The position numbers were made by a program, and so were the translations under genes. This document shows, piece after piece, positions 39,869-51,500 of a stretch of 64,000 nt of DNA. The DNA comes from Utricularia gibba (lineage: Eukaryota; Streptophyta; Magnoliopsida; Lamiales; Lentibulariaceae). Each line of letters opens with the position of its first letter. Positions within the stretch are counted from its first letter, which is position 1. Where the stretch lies: NCBI GenBank assembly GCA_002189035.1, contig CM007990.1, forward strand, positions 5,394,001 to 5,458,000, written 5' to 3'. Under the pieces are notes generated by a model that saw only the letters and a list, made by a program, of their open reading frames with translations, did not search any database and was not told the origin of the DNA.

Positions 39869-39886
39869 ATATATATATATATATAT
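39869..39886. repeat. (TA)n microsatellite
   Basis: Nine TA units after a short TG run, in AT-rich intergenic DNA. Confidence 0.85.
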
Positions 39887-41167
39887 CATAATTATTAATT
39901 TAAAAGATTATTATATTTAGTATATGTGTTTAGAATACATACAAAAAATTATTGGATTAATAAAATTCACCTAAGATAATAGTTTTGAAAAACATACGTA
40001 AAAACTTTATGTAAATGTTTTATAAAATATATATTAAATAATACCTCTATAAAATAAATATATTCATATTTAAAAATAAAACCCGCTTATCAAATTGGGA
40101 TGATCGAACTGTAGCCAATGCCCAATCTGAAGTTTCAGCCATGGCCCATGTCAAAAGTGTCTTCTGGTTCGGACCAAAATTACTGGGGCTTCCAACCACC
40201 ATATCCTGTGTTACACAACAATCAAAAACACCCATGGAGTTAAGATTCTGATAAATTAGGGTATATCAGACTAAAAATAAAACCCACAATAACAACCCCT
40301 ATGCTAAGTCTTGCTGTTTTTAAGTTGTTGATTATATAAAAAAATTACGGATAACTAGTAATTAATTGAATTTAATTTTTTCTAACGTAATTTATATTTA
40401 TTATGTATTTAATTTAACTTGTACTCACCCATCGTATAGAATACTAAATTTCAACAGTTGTATGGTGCATGAAGCGTCGGTGTCCATTTCCGGCAAGAGG
40501 GGAGACTCGTTATCCGTGTCGGGCTGGGTTCCCGAGTCGCGATAGTATGACATATGAGCCCGCGTTCATTGCATTACCAGTCTCTATCCAATCCAAATTT
40601 CAGCGAAACTACCAGTTAAGCATCAATACCATATGACCTGGGAGGCCTTGTGACTTGTTCAAACGACACGGATTCATTGAACCAAACGGTAATATCAAAT
40701 GTGTTGTCGGAATCTGTAGAAATAATACTCATTTTCTGCGAAAATTCTGAAAGCTGTGTAAGAAAAAAGGAAAAGGGAGACCTTTTTTCTTCACAGATGC
40801 CTGATTCTTCTTTAGTGGTTCCAAGAGAGCCACGTAAGAGTTTCATTGCAGTGATTTAGTAGTTTCAGTGTATGGATGAATGAATTATGGGAATCTGTAG
40901 AGTATGAAACAGATGGGATTGTCGGTGCATTTGGATCAGATCAGAATCACCTGTAGATCATCCTATCAACGTCTGACAAGGAAAGAGGAGCCGGCGCCTG
41001 GTGCTACAGTTGGGATTCGGCCTGGAAATATTTTATAATCCCCCGTTGCAGGAGTTCGAATCAGGATGGTGCTCGTTGAATGTGATTGACAGGTAAGATG
41101 CTGAATTTCTGGAGGTCTCAACTCCGATAACCCAGTCGGCAAGGCAAGAAAGTTGGCATTCTACCTC

Positions 41168-41174
41168 TATATAA
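41168..41174 (+). promoter_or_regulatory. TATA box of the kiwellin-like gene
   Basis: TATATAA, 43 bases before the ATG at 41217, implying a very short leader. Its survival suggests the gene was recently functional. Confidence 0.6.
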
Positions 41175-41216
41175 GTGGCCATATATTCCCCAACGAAACA
41201 AGTATCCAAATCAGAG

Positions 41217-41726
41217 ATGGAGAATCACCGTGCTTTCCTTCGTGTCTTGGTTTCTCTCTGTGTTTTCTTCCTGCCCCGTTCAGCCGCCGCGGACGATTGC
41301 CGATCCTCCGGGACGTTGAAGTGTGGTAAAAACTCATACCCAACGTACTCATGCTCCCCGCCAGTAACCGCATCCACTCCGGACAAGCTGACGCTGAACA
41401 GCTTCGAGAAAGGTGGAGACGGAGGGGGTCCGTCGGAGTGTGATGATAATTATCATAGCAACAAAGAACACGTAGTGGCGCTGTCTACCGGTTAGTACGC
41501 CGGAGGTAATCGATGCTTCAAAACGATCAAGATCAACGCCAAGAACGGCCGAAGCACCACCGCAAAGGTAGTGGACGAGTGTGACTCACAACAAGGGTGC
41601 GACGCCGAGCACGACTATCAACCGCCGTGCCGCAATAACATCGTCGATGCCTCCGCCGCCGTTTGGGACGCTCTGGGGCTGGACAAAAACGTAAGCGTGG
41701 TGGACATCACCCGGCCACCAATCTAG
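41217..41726 (+). pseudogene. Kiwellin / ripening-related protein with premature stop
   Basis: Kiwellins are secreted Cys-rich proteins with a double-psi beta-barrel; some bind and inhibit fungal effectors. One exon. The signal peptide [25 protein letters not shown] is followed by [51 protein letters not shown] and HVVALSTG. Codon 93 is TAG (41493-41495), where family members have Trp (ALSTGW). The same frame then continues 76 codons with full conservation ([52 protein letters not shown]) to a normal stop at 41724-41726. A single TGG to TAG change explains it; no homopolymer is involved. The N-terminal kissper-like module is also shorter than usual, with fewer Cys. Either a young pseudogene, an allele-specific nonsense mutation, or a base error. 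Confidence 0.88.
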
Positions 41727-42196
41727 CAACATTATCCAACAAGCCGTCACATGCCACGTCATAATTGGGCCTCATATTGGGCCTTTTGGGGGTAATGTAG
41801 CCCATTTAGAGTGGAGGAAATTAGGGCTACAAAGGAATTAAATGAACCGGCTGGTTTCTTTTGTTGGTCGGGTGGGTCACACACAACCGGTGGGGTTCCG
41901 GTTGGACCGATCTTTGTAATAAATACCTGTGAGCCACGAGACAAACAAGGGTAAGAAAATTTGGACAAGCATATAGCAATTATTTGATTTTGTGGCAAAG
42001 TAGGTGTGAGATTTTGCATGTGGATTGATTCATTCAATAGAATGGAATGCCCCCCTCCTACCCTAATCTACCCCCTTAAATCCCCATTACTCCCTTTGTT
42101 TGCCCTCCCCCCGGATCCTCCCACAAGACCCGATTTCCGACCCGGGTTCCAAGGGGCAAAAAGGACCATTTGACATAAAGAGAAATTGGCTAAAAA

Positions 42197-42217
42197 GCTG
42201 GCTGGCTGGCTGGCTGG
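42197..42217. repeat. (GCTG)n microsatellite
   Basis: Five GCTG units plus one base. Confidence 0.85.
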
Positions 42218-43525
42218 GTTCCCCTCTTGGTCCATGGCACATGCAATCTTGGTATTAAATACATGAGTCCCTCCCACTCCCAGTGCCCCCAACCCAAAGT
42301 GTCAAAATTGATGCTGCCCATGAAAGCGAAATATTTCAAAATTGACATGCCACTTTCCTTTTTCTCGGGTGGGGATTTCGCAAACTGGTCCAAATCTATA
42401 ATAAATTTCCACATCCGCCCCCCCTCTCCCCTCTCCCCTTTTCTTTACAAATAATTATGGTGCCAATAACCAATTTCGTAATTGTCCAGGGACGAGGCAG
42501 CTAAAGTCATTAGTGGCTTCAATGTTTAACGGAGGAGGGTTTTAAAAGTGGAATCAACATATGGGATTCAGGGACCATGCCCGAGATCTTGTACTAGTAA
42601 ATGAAAATGGGGATGAGATCGGGACCAACCGCAATTAAACCACGTTTAGTTATTGTATTTGGTGAAATATTCGGTCCTCGTAATGGAATGGAATGGAATG
42701 GCCGGGGGACTAACTACTCCACCCCCGAAATCCGAAAATCAGGGTTCAAGGTTCAGGATTTAGGATTGCGAGAGTTGAAAAACCATTCGGTTTTTTTAGT
42801 GGGTTTTGCTGGAGGGTATTTATGAAGGGCACATGTTGGTTAGTTAGTTGGGTCATTAGTGAGGATTACGTGAGATTTAAATAGGTTGAATAATAAGGAG
42901 GTAGCTTGATATGAATCCATAATGTGAATGCATAATTGAGCACTAGAGACTCTTTGTGATTGCCTCCGCGTCCTTCTTAATTGAATCCTCTCTTTGTTTC
43001 CAAGGTTACGCGTTTCTATTTCGGGACACGGGAGTTTGTGTTCCCATGTTTTTGTTCCAAAAAAACCTCTCTATTTTCATTTAGAAACACCCAATATGAT
43101 GTACTAAAAGATTCTTAAGAAAATTATTCATCTATACTTAACTTACATAATATTATTTGTTTCGAATATTTAAGTTTTATACAAGATTAGAAATTTCATT
43201 CTATTTAAACACATCAATTTTTCATACGTAATCAATGTGAAATAACATCACAAGTATCATTATCTTATATTATGACCATTTTTTATATATATACATTATT
43301 CAATTTTCTCACACATTCATAATAAAGTGACACCTTTTCTAATACATAGTGTACTAAAATATGGAAATGGGGAGGATGCATTGAATGAGTGATAGGAGGA
43401 CATAGCAATTAGTCAATTGGTTGAGTACAAATATGCTTTTATTTAGAATGCAAATAAGTACTTGTGGTAAATAAATTGAATTAAATTTATGTAAGATCGG
43501 AATTTAAATCCTCCGACCAACAACC

Positions 43526-43545
43526 ACATGACATGACATGACATG
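43526..43545. repeat. (ACATG)4 microsatellite
   Basis: Four exact ACATG units in tandem. Confidence 0.85.
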
Positions 43546-45422
43546 GCAAGTGGATTCAGTGGGGGCGAATTTACCAAAAACCCCACTGAAACCTCAGGAA
43601 AATACCATTTCGCCCCAGGGAGAAAAGGGGTAAAGCAACCTGAAATCAATCCGTGCGGGAAATCGGACCCTTTTACCCGGAACACAATTCCGGGCCCCAC
43701 CACGATCCGTATCTTAGGCCGACACTCTTCGGACACCGCACCCCCGCCCCCTTTTCCAAACTTACAAATTAATTTCAAATAAATATTAAAATTATGATTC
43801 CACATAAAAAATTACACAAATATTCATTAAAAAATTAACACAATAAAATCGGATGAGAATTAAATAATTGAGTATTTAGATACTTGATCATTTTGTAATA
43901 TATACATGAAAAAAGTGACCAATTTTAATTTAAAATTTTTATCTTAACATGTGATAGATGGATAAGTTGGTTGGGTGCATTATCGGACAATCTTCATTTA
44001 AGAAAAACGATTTGTATTTGATAACAAAACTGTAACATAAGTATTTTTTTGTATTATGTTATTTTTCTACTCATTTAATTATAGATAATGCTACAGGCTT
44101 TTTTAACCTTTGATTTTTTTTTCTAATTTAATCATTACACCTTCTTTATACCTTGAATAGTTGAGTGTGTATAAATATATATTTGAACCATAAATTCTTT
44201 CTAATTGAACAATACTTTTTGTGTGTGATTTTTTTTAGATTTTATTATATCAAATATTTTATTTTAGTAAACTATGTTGAAATTTTATAAGAATAATTTA
44301 AAAGATAATTGCTTCTAAGATTTATTTTTGAAAATTTTCTAAAAAAAAATAGTAAATTATTCCATAGGGACGTTTGGGCAAAAGTGGAACAAAGAAAGTG
44401 ACGCGATTTTCATTGGTAATAATGACTAAGATTGAGGTTCATAATTACAAGTTGATTATGTGAATATTATATTATTACCGTGTTGTCCTGGGCGAGGCTG
44501 CCTGCGGAGTTAGTCCATTAGCTATGTTTTTTGATAAACAGGAGCTATTAAGGTGCATTAATTCTTCGAATTAAAATCTTGATTTTTTTTTCTTTTTTTT
44601 AGGGCATTAGGGCACAATGAACCCCCGTTGTTGGAGTGATTCTCTAGGTCTTAATCAAAAACTCAGCTTTGAGATGCGACAATCAATGTGTAAGAAAAAA
44701 ATCAGATACATGTTGATGTCACTGGGACCAACACAGGCATTAAACCTGTGCTGTCTACTCTTTGATTTATTTTGTGTTGTAATAAACTGATAATTTTCAT
44801 GGTTTTGTGAGAGTAGTTGGGAGAAGGTGTCGTTTTGGTGATTGGGCATGGAGGGGGGGCAGGAAATTTGACTGAGAGGTGAGTACATAGGAAAAAGGCG
44901 ATTTAGGGGGGGGGGAGACAGGGAGAGGCTTTTATGTAATATGTACGTACTTTGATTTTAAAGGCTTTGAATTTATCATCTTGAATCCAGATACTGAACA
45001 ACTTACTGTCCCCCGTCTGGTTTCTCTCTCAGTTGCTTTTCTTTTTCTTTTTTCATTTGTTGTTGGGTTCTGGTTCTGGGAAAGAGCTGAGCTGAGCTGG
45101 TACTAAACTACGACTGGGTGCCCTGCCAGTGGGTGTGATGGATGGAAAGGAAAGTTTCTGAAATCATGGTGGAACCAAAAGGTATTGGGTGTGGTGACAT
45201 GACCTCGTGATGCTTTTTTGGGCGTCAGACGGATGTGGGGTAATAACTCAGATCTCTGTTTTGGTGTTGTGTGTGCTTTCTTTTTTTGTGGGTTTTAGTT
45301 TCTCATCTTAAATTCGCTGCCTTGCTTTCCCTTCTTATTCAATTCAACTCTTACTCACGGTGTCTGTGGCGTTTTCTTATTGGTTCTCCTTCCCCAACAC
45401 CACTCACTCCATAGTGTTTCTC

Positions 45423-45435
45423 GGGGGGAGGGGGG
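45423..45435 (+). promoter_or_regulatory. Double G6 tract in the probable ARF 5' leader
   Basis: Six G, one A, six G, 118 bases before the ARF start codon. Four G3 runs are present, so an intramolecular G-quadruplex in DNA or mRNA is possible. Whether it is transcribed is inferred from position only. Confidence 0.4.
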
Positions 45436-45500
45436 AGAAAAACTGAAGCCGGGTGTGTTTTGTCTCTTTGAACAGGTTGTTGAGTGACCAGTAAAGAAGC

Positions 45501-45524
45501 AGAAGAAGAAGAAGAAGAAGAAGA
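45501..45524 (+). repeat. (GAA)n repeat in the ARF leader
   Basis: AGA/GAA trinucleotide run 30 bases before the start codon, a common feature of plant leaders. Confidence 0.8.
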
Positions 45525-45553
45525 GATTGGAGCAGAGAGAAGTAAAAGGAGAG

Positions 45554-47905
45554 ATGAAAACTTTGACTGACAAGAGCGTGGATCCGGAGCTATGGCACGC
45601 CTGCGCCGGAGGGACGGTGGAGATTCCGGAGGCGAATACCCGTGTCTTCTACTTCCCACAGGGACACGCCGAGCACGCCTTTGCAAGCGTTGATTTTGGG
45701 GTTTTGCCAAGAATCCCGCCCATGATTCCCTGCAGAGTTGCTTATGTGAAATTTTTAGCAGATCCTGAGACAGATGAAGTTTATGCCAGAATCGGGCTGA
45801 TTCCTCTGAGGAACAACGAGGTTGTTGGTTTTGATGATGAGGGTGTTGCTGGGAGGAAAATGTCTGACTCCAGTGAAAAACCAACTTCTTTTGCCAAGAC
45901 ACTGACTCAGTCTGATGCCAACAATGGCGGGGGATTCTCTGTTCCCAGGTATTGTGCTGAGACCATTTTCCCACGCCTGGATTATACTGCTGATCCACCT
46001 GTTCAGAATGTGATTGCCAAGGATATTCATGGAGATAGCTGGAAGTTTAGGCATATCTACAGGGGAACACCTAGGAGGCACCTTTTGACCACTGGATGGA
46101 GTACTTTTGTGAACCATAAGAAGCTTGTGGCTGGAGACTCCATTGTTTTCTTAAGGTCTGAGAATGGAGATCTCTGTGTTGGTATTCGGCGGGCCAAAAG
46201 GGAATGCGCCGGCGGTGGTCCTCTGGGGGATATGGGACTTCATCCCTCTGGAATTATGATACCACCGGAAACTCAAGAGGGGGATTCCCAGGTATTTTTG
46301 GGGATGAAAGTAAGCTCACTCCAAGAAATGTTTGCAGTGGGAAGATGAGGGAGAGGGGCAGGGTGAGACCAGAGACAGTTCTTGAGGCTGCTTTCATGGC
46401 TGCAAACGGCCACCCTTTTGAGATCGTTTACTATCCCCGTGCCGGCACACCGGAGTTCTGCATTAAAGCATCCTCTGTGAGGGATGCAATGCGGACACAA
46501 TGGTGTCCCGGAATGAGGTTCAAGATGGCGTTTGAGAATGATGACTCTTCCAGGATCAGCTGGTTTATGGGCACTGTGGCGTCTGTTCAGTTCAGTGATC
46601 CTAAAAACTGGCCAAATTCTCCATGGAGACTGCTTCAGGTAAAGACAATCTTGTTCTATGTCACATCTTAGATTTTCAGATCAACATAATCTAGATCCAT
46701 CTCTCTGGTTTGATGCTACAGGTGATATGGGATGAGCCGGATCTGCTACAGAATGTCAAGTGTGTTAGCCCTTGGCTGGTTGAAATGGTATCAAGTATAC
46801 CACTGCTGTCAATCCCACCATTGTCATCTCCAAGGAAGAAGCTGCGGTTTCCGCATCCTATGGACTTTACCCTTGATGGCCGATTTCCGGTGCCATCGTT
46901 TTTAGGCAATACCCTCCGCCCTAGCAGCTCCATATATTGTCTTTCGGACAATGTAGCTGCAGGCATACAGGGAGCCAGGCAATCCAAACATGGAGTTCCA
47001 TTTTCGGATCTCCGGATCAGCTCTGAAATGCAGATGGAGCTTTTACCTCCACGGCATGATATTCATCGAAGGATTCTTAAAAGTAAGGCGAGCTGCATCT
47101 CAGATGAAGGAGAGGATGAGGATATATCCTGCTTGTTGAGCATGGGCCATCACCCTGATCAAAAACCAGAGAAAAAGGAGGGAGGGAGGAAGACTCCCCA
47201 GTTTGTCCTCTTTGGTCAGCCTATACTCACTGAACAGCAAATGTCCCATGATCATCAGCAGGGCAGCGAATCATTCTCTCCTTCAACGCTCGACAGAACT
47301 TCTTCCAGTGGTGAGAAGTGGAGGACCGAACTCTCTGCTCCTGCAACAATGGAGCACGAGAAACAAGAACATGAAGCCACTGAACGTGGTGTCTGCAAAG
47401 TATTCATGGGAGCACAAGATGTAGGACGAACCCTTGCCCTCTCTGATCTTGGATCATACGATGAACTCTATGAAAAGCTCGAACACATGCTAGAAATTGA
47501 AAAAACTGACATTATCGGTCACCTGGTTTACCATGATACCTCTGGGGGTGCAAAGCAAGTTGGGGAAGAACCACTAAGGTGAGCCTACTGCTATTCATTT
47601 TTCTGAGAAGCTGTTAACACAACCACTGCTTGAAGTATTGATATCATCAATCTGTTGAAATTCACATGCAGTGAGTTCATCATGTCTGCTAGAAGCTTGG
47701 TGGTTCTGAGCAACACCTCTGCTGCAGCAAGTGGCGCTGAGAGGTAATATACACACTATCTGTGAAGTTGGTTTGTAGTGTGGAGGTTATCAAACTTGAT
47801 CATCTTCACAGGAAATTCATTACTGATTTCGCTACTATCGAGCGTCGACTGCTCGACTGCTCTTCTTCTTCGACCCAGGCGGGTCCCTTCACCATTGCCA
47901 CCTGA
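45554..47905 (+). CDS. ARF: Auxin response factor, ARF10/16 (class C, repressor) type; one frameshift as read
   Basis: Transcription factor binding auxin response elements. Exons: 45554-46638, 46722-47578, 47672-47743, 47812-47905. The start MKTLTDKSVDPELWHACAGG fits the clade. The B3 DNA-binding domain covers about 110-215 (FAKTLTQSDANNGGGFSVPRYCAETIFP, RHIYRGTPRRHLLTTGWSTFV, SIVFLRSENGDLCVGIRRAK). The ARF ancillary domain follows (PFEIVYYPRAGTPEFCIKAS, WDEPDLLQNVKCVSPWLVE), and a PB1-type region near the end (KVFMGAQDVGRTLALSDLGSYDELYEKLEHML). After the B3 domain the frame runs to a stop at 46346-46348 while the family sequence continues in another frame. The switch maps to a five-G tract at 46225-46229; six G would give a 1086-base exon, right phase and 702 aa. 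A miR160 site lies in exon 2, so post-transcriptional control is expected. Confidence 0.94.
46961..46981 (+). promoter_or_regulatory. miR160 target site in the ARF coding sequence
   Basis: AGGCATACAGGGAGCCAGGC plus A; it complements miR160 at 20 of 21 positions, the mismatch falling opposite the microRNA 3' end. It encodes AGIQGARQ, as in ARF10/16/17 of other plants. Cleavage would be expected between 46971 and 46972. Confidence 0.93.
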
Positions 47906-48507
47906 ACAGCAACTGGATTCCCTCCTCATCCTCCCTCACTAGTTGCTTTTAAAATTCCGTTGTGTACTTTTTAGTAGTGTTTTCAAGTCAAGCCAACTTT
48001 CCCCTTATGTTCTACTAGTTGAATATGGGTGGACATGAACCTAAAAATTGTGTATGCTGCTCCCTGATTGATGATAGTCATGAATGCTGCAAGATGCACC
48101 ACACCACCTACAACACAACATGAACAAACACTTGCCCTGCAACATGTTTGTCTCCATGGGGGGTGACGTTTTTAAAACAAAAGAAACCTGCCCAAGTACG
48201 AGGAGAGGATAATAGAATGTGAGTGTGGAAGCGGAGCTGAAAGCAAAAACATCATCAACCTCATGAGTGAACGGAGCATCATCATGTCTTCCTGTTACAC
48301 AAGGATGGGGTGAGCAGAGGAGAATCATCAAGCACTGAGTGGGCAGACAGACGGCAGCACAAATGAGAACTTTGAGAACCGCCTGCCGGTCCAAGTGAAA
48401 CAACGGTAACTGACCACAAAACAATATGATTCGGAGTAAGTCATGTACACAGCTGCCAACAGCAGCGGAACCTGGCACCTGTTGGATGGATCGATATTGT
48501 CGTAAGC
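47906..48507. other. Convergent 3' intergenic region
   Basis: 602 bases between the ARF stop (+) and the SAPS stop (-). Probably 3' UTRs. The open frame at 48041-48478 on the minus strand has no family features. Confidence 0.5.
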
Positions 48508-51500
48508 TTACTCCAAAACTGCAACCTCCTGATCAACTCTCCAGTAGTTGGCATCATTGAACTCCTTCAGTCCAGAGCCACCCTCACCCAAATCCTCCCC
48601 TCTGGTTTTTTTGTGTTGATACTTTTCTTCAGTGGCCCAGCTTCCTCGATTATGCCGTCCTTGAGAGCTTGCTTCGTAGCTTTCTCCGTACCCGCTGATT
48701 CCACTCCCACAAATTCAGTATCCTCCTCGAATAAAGATGGAACAGCAGCACCAGTCGTACTGGATAAGGGTCGGGAAGTACCATCATGGGGATCTTCAGT
48801 ACTGAGCACGCCATTCGGTACAAGGTCTATGTTTGAATGGCAGGCGTGAGCATCTCCGGCATCTGGCAAATGGTCCAAATCCTCGGAGCATCTTACTGGG
48901 TCATCAAAAGGATTCGTGCTTGACCCGCCACCCTCGAAATTTGATCCCTCTCCCCATGCTACCCATTCAGGAATTGGACGATCAGCAAATGCGTCATCAT
49001 TTTCTGGCGTCTCAAAACGCAAGAAATTCAAGTCATTGGAGTCTGCTGCCTTCTCCTTTGGAGGAACTGGCCCCGTGCCATCCTTTGAATTGTTAATGCT
49101 AAATCCGTTGAAGGAATTGGAATCAAAACTGGTTGAGGCATCGCTTGAAGTACTACTCTCCATCATCTCTTCATCATCTCCAACTACAACCTCATCATCA
49201 CTACTGCTTTTACCACAATTCAGTTCACCATTCAAACTAACGTCTTGCACTTTAGAAGACACAGGAGCACCCTTCTGATCATCTTGGAATGCAAACCAGT
49301 TGGAATTAGTGAACAGACTGTTGCAAGAGACGAAACTCAAGTCATATAGCACTCTTTAACACCCATTACTAATTGAATAAAGTAAAAAGATTTCAGATCC
49401 AAAAGATGGATTTAGAAGAACAGGATGACACACCTCCCATGCTCATCACCCAACCGTAGGGACGAAATTACAACTTCAGCTGTTTCATCATCAAAGTAGA
49501 CATCCTGCAAGACATCAAAAGATACAGATAAACCAATTAGGATATAAATAGCTTACTAAGGAGTTGTGCGCATGGAGAAATGATAGTTTCAATCATTAAG
49601 ACAGACGAAATGGCTGGCATAGGGATGATGAATTTGCAAATTACCTCCTCATCTCGATCCAGAGATACATGACCCTGGAAAATGCAATCATATACAAAAC
49701 CAAAAATGATAAATGTAATAATCCATTGGAAAAAAAAAATTGAATTCGCTCGCAAAAAAAGTTTTCCAGCACTGCTTTTGCCAACCTCAGCATCAGCATT
49801 ATCATAAATGGTGTATCTAAAAGCTTGACTTAAATTATTTGCCAAAGCTGCAACATCAAAATCTTTGTCATTTGAATCTTCTTCGTCACTATCTCTGGTC
49901 CTATCCTGCAATGAAGCGGGCCTCCTGCAAGGTGGACATATAGAGTAGTGAAGCTTTGTGACATCATGCATACGCTCGGAAAATAAAAAAATATATCCCA
50001 AAGCAAATTTTTGTATGCTATGAGATGACTGGAGGATATTGCAACATGTAAATCAAATGGTTAGAGGGACATACCCACACCCCCACCGATAAACATTCTC
50101 AACTGCATTACGCTCCTGAAGGACAGTCATTTGCCACTCAGTCCACTCGGCATTCTTCTTCAGAAGTGTAAAATGGAAAAATGAACAAGATAAGATAATT
50201 TGAAAAAAAATGCAGCACATGCTACAACACTCGCTTGTTAATATAGTTGGTGCACTGTCTCAATGCCAAGTTTAAAACAGGAATCATAACCAAATCTCAT
50301 CACAAATAAAATAAAATGGAAACTAGAAAACCACCTGAAGGTGTGTTTGGATGCGACCATCACTGTTTCCTATCTGAATTAGTTTATTTGATATCCTAGT
50401 CAAGTGTCCAAAATATCCAGCTCGAGGTGCTTGTCTTTTAGAATCAGAGACAGTTCGCTGCATGTGATTCAAACAGCATGAAAAGAGTCACACACTTGCC
50501 ACGTCAAAATACCACAAGTCACTTATAAATTGAATGAGGGGAAAAAAAAAACTACCAGATTATGCTCCCCAGAAACATTTGGATTTTTCTCTGTAAGAAT
50601 GATTTTCCCAACTAAATTACAATCATCAAGAAGATGATCGACAGCAAAATCATCTTTGCATTCAAGCACTGCAAATATAATGCTCTCTACATGGTGATGT
50701 AAAGCATTGTTATATGGATACCTGCAAGCAAAAAAATATAAAAATCAGTCGTATCTACCAACATGCAGAAAAATTATTCAGCTGAACACAGTCAACTTTG
50801 ATGCACAAATGATGCAAACCAGAAGATACATATAAAGAAGTTGAGTCAAAATTCTTACTCAAAGAGCAAGTCAAAAACTCTTTGAATGGCCCCTGAACTG
50901 ACCAATTCCTTTACTGCTGCCTCATTACCAGATTTCATCAGCAACGATATAAATTCAACAATCTAAGACATTAAAGAGTAAAATATATGATGAGACGGGT
51001 AACAAGACACGGAAATGGAGAATCAAGATCAACAGAACCCATTTAAAGGTCACAGAGTGCTAATCATTTGACCTTTAAGCGATGCTTGCCAAGAGGTGGT
51101 CTCAATTCACCAAAAGTTGTGGGTAGTACATTCTCATCAGATGAAACATCCAAAAGCTTTAACAGTTCACCTGCAGAAGTATTTTTTAAATAAAAACACG
51201 TCACTAAACATGCCCATGGTGCAAGTATCCAACCAACAATGGAAATAAAAGGACAAAGACCAAGAGAGATTTCCCTTAAGCTTCATCAAATAAGCTAATG
51301 ATGATTTAATGTATTGACACCACAACCATCAGCGGTTTAAACAAACATAAAGAAACATCAATTATCCTGATAGCGTACAGCTCTGGTAAATGACCAACAG
51401 TATCTGTATTAGAGTTCCCATAATGAACTTGAATAGCGCAATTCCAACTGTATAAGAAAAAACAAGGAAAAGGAAAATCGTGCACAATCTCAGCATATAA

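Larger units (their letters stand above)
38658..41216. promoter_or_regulatory. Divergent upstream region of the P-loop gene (-) and kiwellin-like (+)
   Basis: 2.56 kb. 39040-39520 and 39770-40470 are strongly AT-rich. A TA microsatellite lies at 39869-39886. No gene or RNA recognised; the open frames seen are short and without features. The last 50 bases hold the kiwellin TATA box. Confidence 0.5.
41727..45553. other. Long intergenic region upstream of the auxin response factor
   Basis: 3.8 kb with no gene I can support. Contents: GCTG tandem repeat 42197-42217, TGGAA repeats near 42687, ACATG repeats 43526-43545, AT-rich 43790-44620, G7 at 44853-44859 and G10 at 44908-44917. The last 200 bases look like the ARF leader, with pyrimidine-rich sequence, a double G6 tract and GAA repeats. 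Confidence 0.5.

Noticed and set aside
45351-45998. 215-residue minus-strand ORF
   Set aside because: Antisense to the ARF leader and B3 exon; low-complexity Ser/Gln sequence caused by the GAA repeat.
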